A stretch of DNA of 64,000 nucleotides, from the NCBI GenBank assembly GCA_965230525.1, contig OZ246008.1, forward strand, positions 2,728,001-2,792,000. Reading direction: 5' to 3'. Positions 1-8,689 of the stretch are shown one piece after another. This DNA is from GCA-002733465 sp965230525 (GTDB lineage: Bacteria > Pseudomonadota > Gammaproteobacteria > Enterobacterales > Kangiellaceae). The first letter of the stretch is position 1, and the number at the start of each line of letters is the position of its first letter. Both the position numbers and the translations under genes were made by a program. The notes under the pieces are model-generated. The model saw only the letters and a list, made by a program, of their open reading frames with translations. It made no database searches and was not told where the DNA came from.

Positions 1-528
1 TTACAATATATGCAGGCCGTTAAAAATGGTAATCAAGAGGTAGAGCAATTAGTGCTCGATGATATTGCGGCGGAAGTCATTGAGTCAATGGATGATGATA
101 CTTACTATGTCATCGGCTCTGGAACGACCTGCGCAGAGATCATGCATCAATTAGGCTTACCCAATACGCTATTGGGTACGGATATTGTTTTTCAACAGCA
201 GTTAATTAAATCCGATGCGGTCGAAAAAGATTTGCTCGCTCTATTAGATGGCAAAAACAAAGTGCAAATTATTCTGACCGTTATCGGAGGGCAGGGACAT
301 GTTCTTGGTCGAGGCAATCACCAAATTAGTCCCGAAGTTATCCGTCAATGTGGTTGGCAAAATATTCAACTAATTGCCAGTAAAACAAAATTAAAAGGAT
401 TGGATGGAAGGGCTTTAATGGTGGACACTGGCGATTTGCAGCTGGATCAGCAACTTGTTGGTCGCAAAAAAGTGATAACGGGGTATCGAGATTATGTGAC
501 TTATCCGGTGGGGTTAAGCTCTCATTAA
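1..528 (+). CDS. ATP-NAD kinase family protein, C-terminal part (cut by window edge)
   Basis: The reading frame is open from base 1, so the gene starts before the window; the first in-window ATG (10) is internal. The visible part matches the C-terminal half of the COG3199 ATP-NAD kinase-like family: a YYVIGSGTTCAEIM segment, then LLGTDIVF, a VIGGQGHVLGRGNHQIS glycine-rich stretch and a conserved tail ending VTYPVG. Members are thought to phosphorylate NAD or a related nucleotide, but most are uncharacterised, so the substrate is inference. The stop is followed by about 120 bases up to the convergent EamA gene, with only a weak GGCC-flanked hairpin between them. Confidence 0.75.
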   Translation, partial: LQYMQAVKNGNQEVEQLVLDDIAAEVIESMDDDTYYVIGSGTTCAEIMHQLGLPNTLLGTDIVFQQQLIKSDAVEKDLLALLDGKNKVQIILTVIGGQGHVLGRGNHQISPEVIRQCGWQNIQLIASKTKLKGLDGRALMVDTGDLQLDQQLVGRKKVITGYRDYVTYPVGLSSH

Positions 529-648
529 TAGGGTGAACAAGAAATATTTTGCAGAATAAAAAAAGGCCAGACAAGAGGATGCCCGGCCAAAGCGCGTATT
601 TCCACCTAAGGATATGGAACGCGAACTAACTAAACCAAAATTTTGAAG

Positions 649-1629
649 TTAGCATCCAGTTAAAGAATCCGCTTTTGATGCCAGTGCAGGTTTTGCTGCG
701 GGCACGTATCTGGGTGACCTTTTGAATATGCCCACAAATTTTTCATTTGGTATTAACATAATCAAATTTCCGATACCGACTAATAAAAAGCCACTAACGG
801 TGTAGCCACTCCAGACAAATCCTTCGAGCAGTGAACTCACTATGACTGAAACCACTGGAAATAAAACAATCGAATAACTTGCTTTCTCAGGGCCAATATT
901 TTTTAGTAAATAAAAATAACTATAAAAAGCGATCACAGTGCCAAATAGGGTCAAGTAAGCCAAAGATATTAAGTAACTCGGCTGCGTGCTCAGGGTAAAA
1001 GGGGTTCCTTTGTAAATTGCAATCAAAACCAAAAATAAAGTGCCATAAAGCATGCCAAACCCACTGGTCTGAAACACCGGGTACTCATGGTTTGAGTTAC
1101 GCACACTCACCATGTTGCCGAGTGAAGCAAAGAGCACTCCCATAAAAACTAACCCGATACCGAGCAGTGATTCTAAATTGGTTTGGTAGAGCATTACTTC
1201 GGGCCAAAACAGTGCTGCTATTCCAACAATGCCCAAAGTAGCACCGAGATAAGTTTTAGCCACAATCCGTTTACCAAAAAATAGTCGGGTATTGACGATA
1301 TTTGTTAGCAGTAGCATTGAGAAAACGATAGACGTCATCGCAGACGATAAATAATTTTGCGCCTCATATAAAACAAAGTAATTCAAACAAAAATTAAAAA
1401 GGCCGAGTAACGCGATGTAGCCATGTTGCGCAACACTAAATTTTAGAGGTAAGCCTTTTATTTTGCTTAGCACTAAGATCAAGATTGCAGCTAATCCAAA
1501 GCGATAAATTAACGAGATTTCTATTGCGACTTCACCAAGTTGAAACTCAATGGCATACCAAGTGGTTCCCCAAATTAATACCGTGATTAAATAGAGAAAA
1601 ATATTTTTATATGTATTGAATAGATTCAT
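649..1629 (-). CDS. EamA/DMT-family inner-membrane transporter
   Basis: This is a 326-residue hydrophobic protein with about ten predicted membrane helices in two similar halves, as in the drug/metabolite transporter superfamily. The N-terminal segment ITVLIWGTTWYAIEF is a typical EamA first helix, and the late FGTVIAFYSYFYLLKNIGPEKAS is the usual motif before helices 9-10. EamA proteins export small metabolites such as amino acids, but the substrate cannot be read from sequence. It is transcribed divergently from a MocR regulator with operator-like repeats in the 192-bp gap, so it is probably that regulator's target. Confidence 0.88.
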   Translation of the reverse strand: MNLFNTYKNIFLYLITVLIWGTTWYAIEFQLGEVAIEISLIYRFGLAAILILVLSKIKGLPLKFSVAQHGYIALLGLFNFCLNYFVLYEAQNYLSSAMTSIVFSMLLLTNIVNTRLFFGKRIVAKTYLGATLGIVGIAALFWPEVMLYQTNLESLLGIGLVFMGVLFASLGNMVSVRNSNHEYPVFQTSGFGMLYGTLFLVLIAIYKGTPFTLSTQPSYLISLAYLTLFGTVIAFYSYFYLLKNIGPEKASYSIVLFPVVSVIVSSLLEGFVWSGYTVSGFLLVGIGNLIMLIPNEKFVGIFKRSPRYVPAAKPALASKADSLTGC

Positions 1630-1687
1630 GGTAAACCAACTCTGCTAAACCGGTTTGTTGTTGATAAGTTGATCATACTTGTAATAT

Positions 1688-1708
1688 CTGTATACTTTAC
1701 ATACACAG
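1688..1708. promoter_or_regulatory. Degenerate inverted repeat CTGTATAC / ATACACAG
   Basis: CTGTATAC (1688-1695) and ATACACAG (1701-1708) are imperfect relatives of the CTGTACAG boxes further right. They lie nearest to the eamA start and could be a weaker fourth site for the divergent MocR regulator. Confidence 0.35.
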
Positions 1709-1725
1709 TAAAATAAAAATGTGAC

Positions 1726-1781
1726 CTGTACAGATGTATGCCCTGTACAGTTTTTATTTTAACGGCTTCAAACCTGTACAG
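1726..1781. promoter_or_regulatory. Three CTGTACAG palindromes, probable MocR operator
   Basis: The exact 8-bp palindrome CTGTACAG occurs at 1726-1733, 1743-1750 and 1774-1781 (the last extended to CCTGTACAGG, 1773-1782). Centres are 17 and 31 bp apart. They sit between the divergent eamA and MocR genes, where MocR-type regulators usually bind repeated sites. Binding by this protein is inferred. Confidence 0.6.
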
Positions 1782-1821
1782 GTAACCTGCTGATAGACGC
1801 CATAAACCACTGAGGGATGTT

Positions 1822-3285
1822 ATGTCTAGTATTGTTGATAAAAACCATGAGAATTACTTATATCAGCAAGTTGTTGATTTAATTGAAACTATGAAATCTT
1901 CAGGGACTTTAAGAAGTGGTGATAAGTTGCCGTCACTCAGAAAGCTCAGTAAACAGCTGGGAATTAGTATTCCAACCGTAAAGCAAGCCTATGTTGAATT
2001 AGAACGAGTAGGAAAGGTGGAAGCAAGACCGAAATCGGGCTACTTTCTTAAAGCCGCGGAGCTTCCCTTTAGCTCACCCAAAAAAGCATCTTTCGTAAGA
2101 CGCCCTGTGCCGGTTCGATGCCAGTCTCTCATTGAAGAGTGTTATCAAGTTGTTCATTCTCCCAACAACCTTCAACTAGGCATTTCCCACCCGGTAATGG
2201 CGAGCTCTCCTGATAAAGCTTTAGCACGAATTATGCGTCGAGTGCTTTCTCACTCTGGACCAAAAGCAATGATGTATGGACCCATGGACGGATACTTACC
2301 ACTCAAGCAGGCGCTAGTGCACGGCTACCTTCAGCAAGGGGTTGCGGCTAGTTCTGACGATATTGTGATTACCAATGGCGCGCAAGAAGCGCTCGCAATT
2401 GCGCTTCAATGTGTCGCAAAGGCCGGCGATACTATAGCGGTTGAGTCACCAACTTATTTCGGGATTTTGGAATTGATCGAGAATTTAGGCATGATGGCTC
2501 TCGAAATTCCGACCTGCTCCGATGAAGGAATTTGTTTAGATGACTTATGTGAATCTTTGCAGCACCACGAAGTTTCAGCCTGTATTTTTTCTTCACTAAT
2601 AAATAATCCGCTTGGCTCTATGATGCCAAAAGAAAAACGACAACAGATTGTCGAGATTTTGGAATCTAAGGATATCCCTTTAATCGAAGATGCCGTTTAC
2701 GGCGAACTTAACTTTTCTGATTCTCGCGAGTTACCAATGCAAGCGTTTTCTAAAAAAGGGTTGGTTATTACTTGTAGTTCATTTTCTAAAACGGTGGTCG
2801 CAAGTTATCGCGTAGGGTGGTTGTTTTCAAAACGATTCGAGGAGAAAGCCAAAGGATTAAAGCGAGCATTATCCTGCTCTTCGTCGTTATTAAATCAAAT
2901 GGTCATTTATGAGTTTATAAGGGGAGGCGATTATGAACGACATTTGGTCAGGTTAAAACAAGCACTTAGAATTAACAAAGAGAGAATGTTGGCACTCATT
3001 GCTGACTATTTTCCAAAGAATACCTGCGTCACTAATCCCTGCGGTGGCGGAGTGCTTTGGGTAGAGCTGCCTGTTGGTGGCGACGGTATCAAGCTATTTA
3101 GAAAGTCAGTCCAAGATAATATAAGTATCACTCCCGGGGTGCTATTTTCCCCAAGTGGTAAATATAAACGTTGCGTTAGGCTGAGTTATGGCTTACCTTG
3201 GAGCGAGCAAGTTGAAAATGCGATTAAACGTTTGGGGCAATTTAGTTGCGAGTTAGTGAGTGAACGGTTTGATAAAACCGGCTAA
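1822..3285 (+). CDS. MocR-type GntR regulator with aminotransferase-like domain
   Basis: This 487-residue protein has a GntR winged helix at about residues 10-78 (LPSLRKLSKQLGISIPTVKQAY) joined by a linker to a fold-type I aminotransferase-like domain from about 115 onward. The PLP-binding lysine is visible as Lys323 in SSFSKTVVASYRVGW, and the ITNGAQEAL and NNPLGSMM motifs of the fold are present. MocR regulators use bound PLP or its adducts to sense vitamin B6 or amino compounds. The divergent EamA transporter and the CTGTACAG boxes suggest local control of an exporter. The start is supported by GAGGGATGTT just upstream of ATG. Confidence 0.9.
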   Translation: MSSIVDKNHENYLYQQVVDLIETMKSSGTLRSGDKLPSLRKLSKQLGISIPTVKQAYVELERVGKVEARPKSGYFLKAAELPFSSPKKASFVRRPVPVRCQSLIEECYQVVHSPNNLQLGISHPVMASSPDKALARIMRRVLSHSGPKAMMYGPMDGYLPLKQALVHGYLQQGVAASSDDIVITNGAQEALAIALQCVAKAGDTIAVESPTYFGILELIENLGMMALEIPTCSDEGICLDDLCESLQHHEVSACIFSSLINNPLGSMMPKEKRQQIVEILESKDIPLIEDAVYGELNFSDSRELPMQAFSKKGLVITCSSFSKTVVASYRVGWLFSKRFEEKAKGLKRALSCSSSLLNQMVIYEFIRGGDYERHLVRLKQALRINKERMLALIADYFPKNTCVTNPCGGGVLWVELPVGGDGIKLFRKSVQDNISITPGVLFSPSGKYKRCVRLSYGLPWSEQVENAIKRLGQFSCELVSERFDKTG

Positions 3286-3390
3286 GACTTTAAAAAACAT
3301 CCTTTAATCCAAACTCATCAAAAACTAAAACTAAAAATTAAAAACTAACAATCAAAAATAAAAAACAAAACTTTAAGGAAAGCATAAGAA
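3286..3390. other. A-rich low-complexity spacer
   Basis: About 70 bases (3315-3375) consist of loose iterations of AAAAACTAA/AAAATTAA on the + strand. No clear terminator or promoter is visible; the stretch may simply be slipped low-complexity DNA between two rightward genes. Confidence 0.5.
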
Positions 3391-3741
3391 ATGATGGAAT
3401 TCGCCTTATTTATCTTCATAGTCGTAGTACTAACAATTATTCCAGTCATGGTCTCTGCAAAGCTATTGCAGGCCAAAAATACTTCATTTTGGAGTTGCTT
3501 ACTCGCCGTAATTACCTCGGTTGCCGCTGAGCACATCGCACAGCAATTAGTCTCCAACCCTGGGTTTGCCGGCTTACTCGCTGTTGCCATAACCGCTGTT
3601 TGCTTTTCGCTAATTCTGGGAGCTAAGTACATTCAAAGTGTACTGATCGCTTTGTTAGCAATTGGTGTGCAATATGGACTTGCGCTTTTGCTTGCAGGTG
3701 TGGGCCTAGCTGCAGGCATTGCAACAATCGAACCAATCTAG
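3391..3741 (+). CDS. Small hypothetical membrane protein
   Basis: This 116-residue protein has about four hydrophobic segments (roughly residues 3-22, 33-52, 57-76 and 84-110) and almost no polar domain, so it should be an inner-membrane protein. I do not recognise a family. A TTAAGGAAAG ribosome-binding site precedes ATGATGG. It lies 83 bp upstream of an RDD-family gene in the same direction; the two may form a small membrane-protein pair. Confidence 0.65.
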   Translation: MMEFALFIFIVVVLTIIPVMVSAKLLQAKNTSFWSCLLAVITSVAAEHIAQQLVSNPGFAGLLAVAITAVCFSLILGAKYIQSVLIALLAIGVQYGLALLLAGVGLAAGIATIEPI

Positions 3742-3824
3742 CCTCGCTAAACGACTCACCAATCGGAGAATTTTGGCTGAATCAAAACAGTTTATTTTAT
3801 TCTAAAAAATAGGAGAACCCACCA

Positions 3825-4289
3825 ATGGAAGAAAACAATAGCCCTTATCAAGCACCGCAAAGCCAAGTGGCAATGGAACAGCAACCGGGAGGGCAACCTG
3901 TTCCGGCCAATAGATGGCTTCGCCTTGCTAACTTTGTCATCGATTATATCGGCTTTTTTGCGTTAGCCTTACTAATTGGGATTGTGGCTGGGATGATTGG
4001 TGGAGAACAAGTTTTAGATTCGCTAGAAGGCATTCCAGATTTTCTAATCGGAATGGTGATCATGCTGTTTTACTACGTTCCACTTGAGGCTGCAATGGGG
4101 AGGACGCTTGGAAAGTTTGTGACGGGTACCAAGGTGGTTAATTTAAACGGCGAAAAGCCAAGATTTAGCCAAATTCTTGGGCGCACATTTTGTCGATTTA
4201 TTCCCTTCGAAGCCTTTTCATTTTTATTTGGTGAGGGAAGAGGCTGGCATGACTCCGTTCCAGATACTTTTGTCGTGAAATGTCGATAG
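3825..4289 (+). CDS. RDD-family membrane protein
   Basis: This 154-residue protein has a polar N-terminus (about 28 residues, Gln/Pro-rich) followed by the RDD domain. RWLRLANFVIDY carries the conserved Arg and Asp of the first helix; a second hydrophobic segment ends with PLEAAMGRTLGKFVTGTKVV, a typical RDD loop, and RFIPFEAFSF is the closing segment. RDD proteins are small integral membrane proteins; some act as Na+/H+ antiporters, but the role here is unknown. The start is backed by an AGGAG motif eight bases before ATG. Confidence 0.85.
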   Translation: MEENNSPYQAPQSQVAMEQQPGGQPVPANRWLRLANFVIDYIGFFALALLIGIVAGMIGGEQVLDSLEGIPDFLIGMVIMLFYYVPLEAAMGRTLGKFVTGTKVVNLNGEKPRFSQILGRTFCRFIPFEAFSFLFGEGRGWHDSVPDTFVVKCR

Positions 4290-4539
4290 TCAACCGAAAG
4301 CAAGTAAGCAGCCTAAGCGAGTAAGTAACCTGGTTGGTCACTTGTTTGAGATGTGTGTAATCGTCTTGCTCATGAGCGCTTTGAGTTTTATTTAGACGGT
4401 ATCTGCTTCGCTTTGCTTATAATTAATTTTTGTTAGTCTATTGATAAGAATTTCGGTTATTATGCGAATGGTTTTGCCCTCAAAATTGAACACGGGTCTT
4501 CTGATATCCATTATTAAGTTTTATGACAAGGAGTGTATT

Positions 4540-7026
4540 TTGCGACAAGCTATTAGTTTACTGCAGCTGGTGAGAGGTTTGGGGGCGCTGCTCGCGTTTT
4601 GTAGCTTATCTTTTCTGATGGCCTGTTCTTCGAGCGGTTCTAAATCAAGTTCTTCTAGCATCACACAGAGCGCGGTACCTGCGACTCAAAATTACAAAAG
4701 TTTTGCTGGCTCATGGTATGGCATGGTGCAAAATGGTGCAGATTTTATTTATTTACAATTGGAACTAAAAGCGGTTTCTAACCAGCCAAGCAGCTTTACT
4801 GGCAATGCCTATCTTTTGCCTTTTTCTCATAAGATTGCCGGCTTTGATGTAAAAAATGATATAAAGTCCGAAGCTGCGCAGATTACAGTGAAGTATGACG
4901 CAAACATTCAGACCTTTGTCATTAGCTCCGTTAAACCAACGAGAAGAGGAACATTGACAAGAATACTATCTCGATTAGGTGGTGTGCGAGATACCCAAAA
5001 AGATGTGTTGGTTGGTCTAAGAAATATTAATAGTTATGGTGCCGCGCCGAACGTCGGCAATCAATTCTTCTTGCTAAGTAGAAAGAAGCGGTACAGTAAA
5101 ATTCAGGATGTGTTTGAAGAGTTTACTAAGGTCAAGGCGGGTGGACCCCACTTACCAGCTATTTTTAGCATGTTTGGTGGACCAAGTGTTAGAGATATCG
5201 AATCTTGGGCTAGTAAATTATATCAAGAGCTACCTAATACCGATTTGTATCGAGTAGGCCATGGTCATTTAGAGTTGCTGGCTATTAAGCTCTTTAGAGA
5301 CGAATATTTTAAATCCAATTTTGGTCAAAAGTATGACGAGTTGAGTTGGCGAGAGCTCGCTCAATTTTGGAACCTTTTAATTAAAGAAATGTCCGGGAGC
5401 CGAAATGTTAAGACTCGAAGTACTGCTTCTATGGCTAACATGTTTGCCATTGGGTTTAGAGGTAATGGTGCCAAACAAACAACATTTTGGGTGTTAGCTC
5501 AGCGACACATGTTGAGATGGCATAAGCAACAAATGACGCTACTGAGCACGTTACCTAAAACTAAAAATTCGAGCTCGCGATTGGTATTGCTAGAAAATGA
5601 AATTAAAAAAGTTCAAAACGTGCTGTTGTGGCCTAGCGAAATCACAAAGGTAGGAAAGACAATAGAATTAGCGAAAGCTGAGATCGCTTTCCCTGCACTG
5701 CAAGGAATGCTAGCTGGCTATAACCAACAGTCATCGAGTTTTGAACTGCTTCACCAGTTGGATACTTGGAGTAAGTCTGAACCGCAACTCTTTAATTGGG
5801 TTAGCGCGCAACAAAAAGCGATACTTTTAACTGCTGCTGATTCTCGGATAAATCAAGTGCTCAATGATTTAACCGCAAAAGACAGTCAATCGTTACAATC
5901 ATTCTTGTTGGGAATGAACGCGGTAAAGCAGGGAAATCGTTGGTATGAATCAATGGTTAAACGCTACGGTCGATTGTTCAATAAACCGCAAGTTCAGCAA
6001 GTAGTTAATCAGTTTAAATCACTAAGACAAACCCATTGGCATCAAGCTTCACTTGAGCTTGAGTTACATATTCAAAGCATTCTGAATGGGACACCTTCGA
6101 ACATGTCAGCTCAGTCCGATCGCCAGCGAAAAAAAATGTGTGGTGATTTGAAGCAATTGGAAGCTAATCTGTTTAGAGTTCCTGGCGATCTGCAGCATAG
6201 CATTGTTGCAAAAAATCGAATTAAATCGCGACAATCCTTGGGAATACAAGTTGGGCTGCTGCCACCCGAAAGTCGTGGGCAATGTCAGCATATAAAACCG
6301 GTTTTTCTCAAGAAAGACTCTTTAGCTAGTCAAAAGGCTAAGTCAACGATTACAGTGCAAACTAATAACCCCAAGCGAGATTCAGTGATTAAAGCCTTAT
6401 TGCAAAAGCCAATTAGAAACTTGGGGTTTGGGTTTAAAAGCAACACCGTTTGGGCATTATTTCATGGCCGCTTTGATTTATTAAATCGTAATTCGAGTGG
6501 TGGAGGGATAGCCTCTAGTTTTGCCAATAAAATGAACATACACCCGAGAGTCCATTCAGCATTTATTAATTACGTCGGCCTAGCTAGCCAAAAGTATGAC
6601 AATCGTCAGGTCTGGCCCACCAGAGAAGTGTTTTGGCGTGAGACTGAAACCGACCGCTATGGTAACAAGCGGTTGACTCGAGAGGGATACGGTAAAGTGA
6701 AAATTGCAGTCGCTCTTGCACCGTTTTATGAGCAATCCTATAAGATAGCCACTAAATTATCATCGAGTGACGGTCTTTTAGGTAAAAACGGCTTAGGACT
6801 TTTCGAAAAGCTAATTTCCAATAAGATCTTTTCTGGCTCCCGGGTTAGAGCTGATGGTGAATTACAAATGTTTACTGCTCAGTGGGAGAAGGATATTTTG
6901 CAAGATTTGACCCTATTGATGAATAACTCACCCGAGCGTTCGATGGCACTATGGCAGTTCCAGGAAAACTTATTACGTGCGCTTGAAGGAAAGCGTTCGC
7001 TTCAGTCTTTATACGGTTGGAAATAA
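4540..7026 (+). CDS. Large predicted lipoprotein of unknown function (828 aa)
   Basis: I chose the TTG at 4540 because AAGGAG lies six bases upstream (4528-4533) and the product then begins with a normal lipoprotein signal: a hydrophobic stretch ending LMA-Cys29, followed by a Ser-rich tether. The frame extends upstream to 4441, but that would bury the signal behind 33 residues. The N-terminal mature part (SFAGSWYGMVQNGADFIYLQLELKA) looks like a beta-rich domain; the long remainder is helical and basic, with no motif I recognise. It is the last gene before the first CsrB-type sRNA. It may be an outer-membrane-anchored structural or secreted-system component, but no function is supported. Confidence 0.7.
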   Translation: MRQAISLLQLVRGLGALLAFCSLSFLMACSSSGSKSSSSSITQSAVPATQNYKSFAGSWYGMVQNGADFIYLQLELKAVSNQPSSFTGNAYLLPFSHKIAGFDVKNDIKSEAAQITVKYDANIQTFVISSVKPTRRGTLTRILSRLGGVRDTQKDVLVGLRNINSYGAAPNVGNQFFLLSRKKRYSKIQDVFEEFTKVKAGGPHLPAIFSMFGGPSVRDIESWASKLYQELPNTDLYRVGHGHLELLAIKLFRDEYFKSNFGQKYDELSWRELAQFWNLLIKEMSGSRNVKTRSTASMANMFAIGFRGNGAKQTTFWVLAQRHMLRWHKQQMTLLSTLPKTKNSSSRLVLLENEIKKVQNVLLWPSEITKVGKTIELAKAEIAFPALQGMLAGYNQQSSSFELLHQLDTWSKSEPQLFNWVSAQQKAILLTAADSRINQVLNDLTAKDSQSLQSFLLGMNAVKQGNRWYESMVKRYGRLFNKPQVQQVVNQFKSLRQTHWHQASLELELHIQSILNGTPSNMSAQSDRQRKKMCGDLKQLEANLFRVPGDLQHSIVAKNRIKSRQSLGIQVGLLPPESRGQCQHIKPVFLKKDSLASQKAKSTITVQTNNPKRDSVIKALLQKPIRNLGFGFKSNTVWALFHGRFDLLNRNSSGGGIASSFANKMNIHPRVHSAFINYVGLASQKYDNRQVWPTREVFWRETETDRYGNKRLTREGYGKVKIAVALAPFYEQSYKIATKLSSSDGLLGKNGLGLFEKLISNKIFSGSRVRADGELQMFTAQWEKDILQDLTLLMNNSPERSMALWQFQENLLRALEGKRSLQSLYGWK

Positions 7027-7076
7027 CATCTTCCTAGTCAATTTTAGTACTGCAGCGTTTTCACCCGAGGTTTGTT

Positions 7077-7094
7077 TGTGAGAGATCTCTCACA
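7077..7094. promoter_or_regulatory. GacA/UvrY upstream activating box for sRNA 1
   Basis: TGTGAGAGATCTCTCACA is a perfect 18-bp palindrome and fits the known GacA/UvrY consensus TGTAAG-N6-CTTACA apart from one symmetrical change per arm. Its centre is about 177 bp before the -10 element of the sRNA, the distance typical for rsm/csr sRNA promoters. The same box stands before the second sRNA. Confidence 0.85.
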
Positions 7095-7238
7095 CGCGCG
7101 TAAGCTATTTCTGCAAAAGCCTGTCGATATATCGCTTCTCGTTAAAAGTTTGATTCTTTAACCTATTGATTATAAAGAATTAATTGAAATTATATGTAAA
7201 TAAGTCACAACTTCAATTTTGAACTGGGCCAATCAACT

Positions 7239-7267
7239 CTAGTTTGGTAAGAAATCGGAGCTACAAT
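7239..7267 (+). promoter_or_regulatory. Core promoter of CsrB-type sRNA 1
   Basis: A TACAAT -10 (7262-7267) is preceded by CTAGTT (7239-7244) with a 17-bp spacer. Both hexamers and the spacer length are the same in front of sRNA 2. The poor -35 fits a promoter that needs an activator such as GacA/UvrY. Confidence 0.7.
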
Positions 7268-7273
7268 ACAGTC

Positions 7274-7538
7274 GTGTTTTAGGAAAAGACACAAGGAACC
7301 ACCGCTTACGGATAAGGCCAAATGGATTTGAACCTCATTAAGGATGGTGAGGATTAGGAAAACTAAAAGCTCATGAAGAGCGGGTGGAAAACAACATGGT
7401 CATCGGAAGAGTTGTTTAAATGGAGCTGTTCGCAGGGAAATTAATGGAATAAGCTAAAGCCGCATGGATATGGCTAAGGACATCACACTGGACAGTAGCA
7501 AAAAATTAAAGGCGATCATTTTTATGGTCGCCTTTTTT
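7274..7538 (+). ncRNA. CsrB/RsmZ-type sRNA 1, CsrA/RsmA antagonist
   Basis: This is a non-coding transcript of about 265 nt between an activator-type promoter and a strong terminator. It contains 15 GGA triplets (at 7282, 7295, 7310, 7324, 7342, 7351, 7357, 7386, 7405, 7422, 7436, 7446, 7466, 7478 and 7490). The 5' end folds into a perfect hairpin GTGTTTT / AAGACAC (7274-7280 with 7286-7292) presenting AGGAA in the loop, the classic CsrA-binding arrangement; GCC-GGC around CATGGATA (7459-7474) is another. Csr/Rsm sRNAs sequester CsrA/RsmA and so release target mRNAs. Start (7274) is inferred from the -10 element. Confidence 0.85.
7511..7538 (+). terminator. Rho-independent terminator of sRNA 1
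   Basis: GGCGATCA (7511-7518) pairs with TGGTCGCC (7525-7532), including one G-U pair, across a T-rich loop, followed by TTTTTT. Confidence 0.92.
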
Positions 7539-7821
7539 GTTCATAAGCAATAACCCGATGAGATTGGCAGCTGCGCGGATATTGACAATTCTTAATCTTA
7601 GAAAGAATAGTGCGACAAAGGGCCATACCAAGACCCGTTTTTGAGACTAATTTAAAACGTCACCCAGTCTATCCCACACAATCTTGGGTATGCGCTGCAA
7701 AGAACAGTTTACTGTCAGATCAAATTATTGAATTATTGAGACATACTTGAATTTATTCAGAGTCTTCTCGGTTATAATCATGCACCGGCTACCAAAACTA
7801 ACCTAAACAAGGAAAGTGTAA
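7539..7821. other. Gap upstream of lysozyme gene with a TATAAT box
   Basis: No gene is visible. A consensus TATAAT lies at 7773-7778, with a TTGAAT 20 bp before it (7747-7752; longer than the usual spacer), which probably gives the promoter of the following lysozyme/lipoprotein pair. AAGGAAAG stands before the ATG at 7822. Confidence 0.5.
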
Positions 7822-8688
7822 ATGAGAAGTTTACGAATTGCTCAATCTGTGGGGATTAATGGTAAGAATAGCGCTACCGATATCAAAGCTGCGCAAAGTG
7901 CAATCAATCAGCTAATTCACTTAATCCCACCAACCAAGAAACTTAAAGTTGATGGAAAGCTGGGCTTCAAACCTGAGCAATCAAAAACAGTGAATGCAAT
8001 TCAAGTATTTCAGAAAAAAATTGTGGGTATATTTCAGCCAGACGGAAGAATAGATGTTAGGGGAAAGACCCATAAAAAAATTGACCAGAAATTGCTATCA
8101 ATCCCACAAAATGTCGCTTTGCCTTTAAGTGAAACCTTCAAAGCGGAACTCAGAAATAAACTAGAGCAATACGAAGGGCGCGTTGAGCATATGTATTTGG
8201 ATACCAAAGGTTTTGTAACGGTTGGAATAGGTCACATGCTCCCGTCCGCGGAAATAGCAAAGGATATTACGTTTGTTAATAAGCTCACTGGAGCGGTAGC
8301 GACAAAAAAAGAGATTGAAGATGAGTTTGCATTGATTAAGTCCAAAGCCTATGGCGCAGCGTACCCTGCAAGAAGGTTTAAATCATCGACTCAATTAAAA
8401 ATTACCGACAGTACTATTAACCAATTGACCAATAAACACATCGCAAGTTTTGAAAGTGAGTTGAAAATTATCTATGGTGCCAATGAGTTTAGTGCCTATC
8501 CTGAAAATGTTAAGATGGCACTATTCGATATGATTTTTAATTTGGGGATGTCAAAGCTGAAGTCTGGCTATCCAAAATTTAATAAATACATCAAAGCAAA
8601 AGACTATAAAAATGCCGCTATGGAAAGTCACCGAAACGGTATTTCTGCACAAAGAAACCAATATGTTAAAGATTTGTTGAGTAAGTAA
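7822..8688 (+). CDS. T4-type (GH24) lysozyme with N-terminal PG-binding domain
   Basis: This 288-residue protein has two parts. Residues 5-92 resemble a peptidoglycan-binding domain (DIKAAQSAINQL, VDGKLGFKPEQSKTVNAIQVFQ). Residues 104-288 are a muramidase of the T4-lysozyme family: Glu118 in QYEG, Asp127 in YLDTKG and Thr133 in VTVGIGH keep the 9- and 6-residue spacing of the T4 catalytic triad. It should cleave the MurNAc-GlcNAc bond. There is no signal peptide, so it must reach its substrate by a holin, a secretion system or lysis. A lipoprotein gene begins one base after its stop. No phage structural genes are near. Confidence 0.85.
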   Translation: MRSLRIAQSVGINGKNSATDIKAAQSAINQLIHLIPPTKKLKVDGKLGFKPEQSKTVNAIQVFQKKIVGIFQPDGRIDVRGKTHKKIDQKLLSIPQNVALPLSETFKAELRNKLEQYEGRVEHMYLDTKGFVTVGIGHMLPSAEIAKDITFVNKLTGAVATKKEIEDEFALIKSKAYGAAYPARRFKSSTQLKITDSTINQLTNKHIASFESELKIIYGANEFSAYPENVKMALFDMIFNLGMSKLKSGYPKFNKYIKAKDYKNAAMESHRNGISAQRNQYVKDLLSK

Positions 8689-8689
8689 A

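Noticed and set aside
4441..4539. Upstream TTG/ATG starts for the large lipoprotein
   Set aside because: They would place 26-33 residues before the lipoprotein signal and have no ribosome-binding site, unlike the TTG at 4540.
7077..7538. GGA-rich region as a riboswitch or leader of the lysozyme gene
   Set aside because: It ends with its own strong terminator nearly 300 bp before the gene, and the GacA box plus repeated GGA point to a free sRNA.
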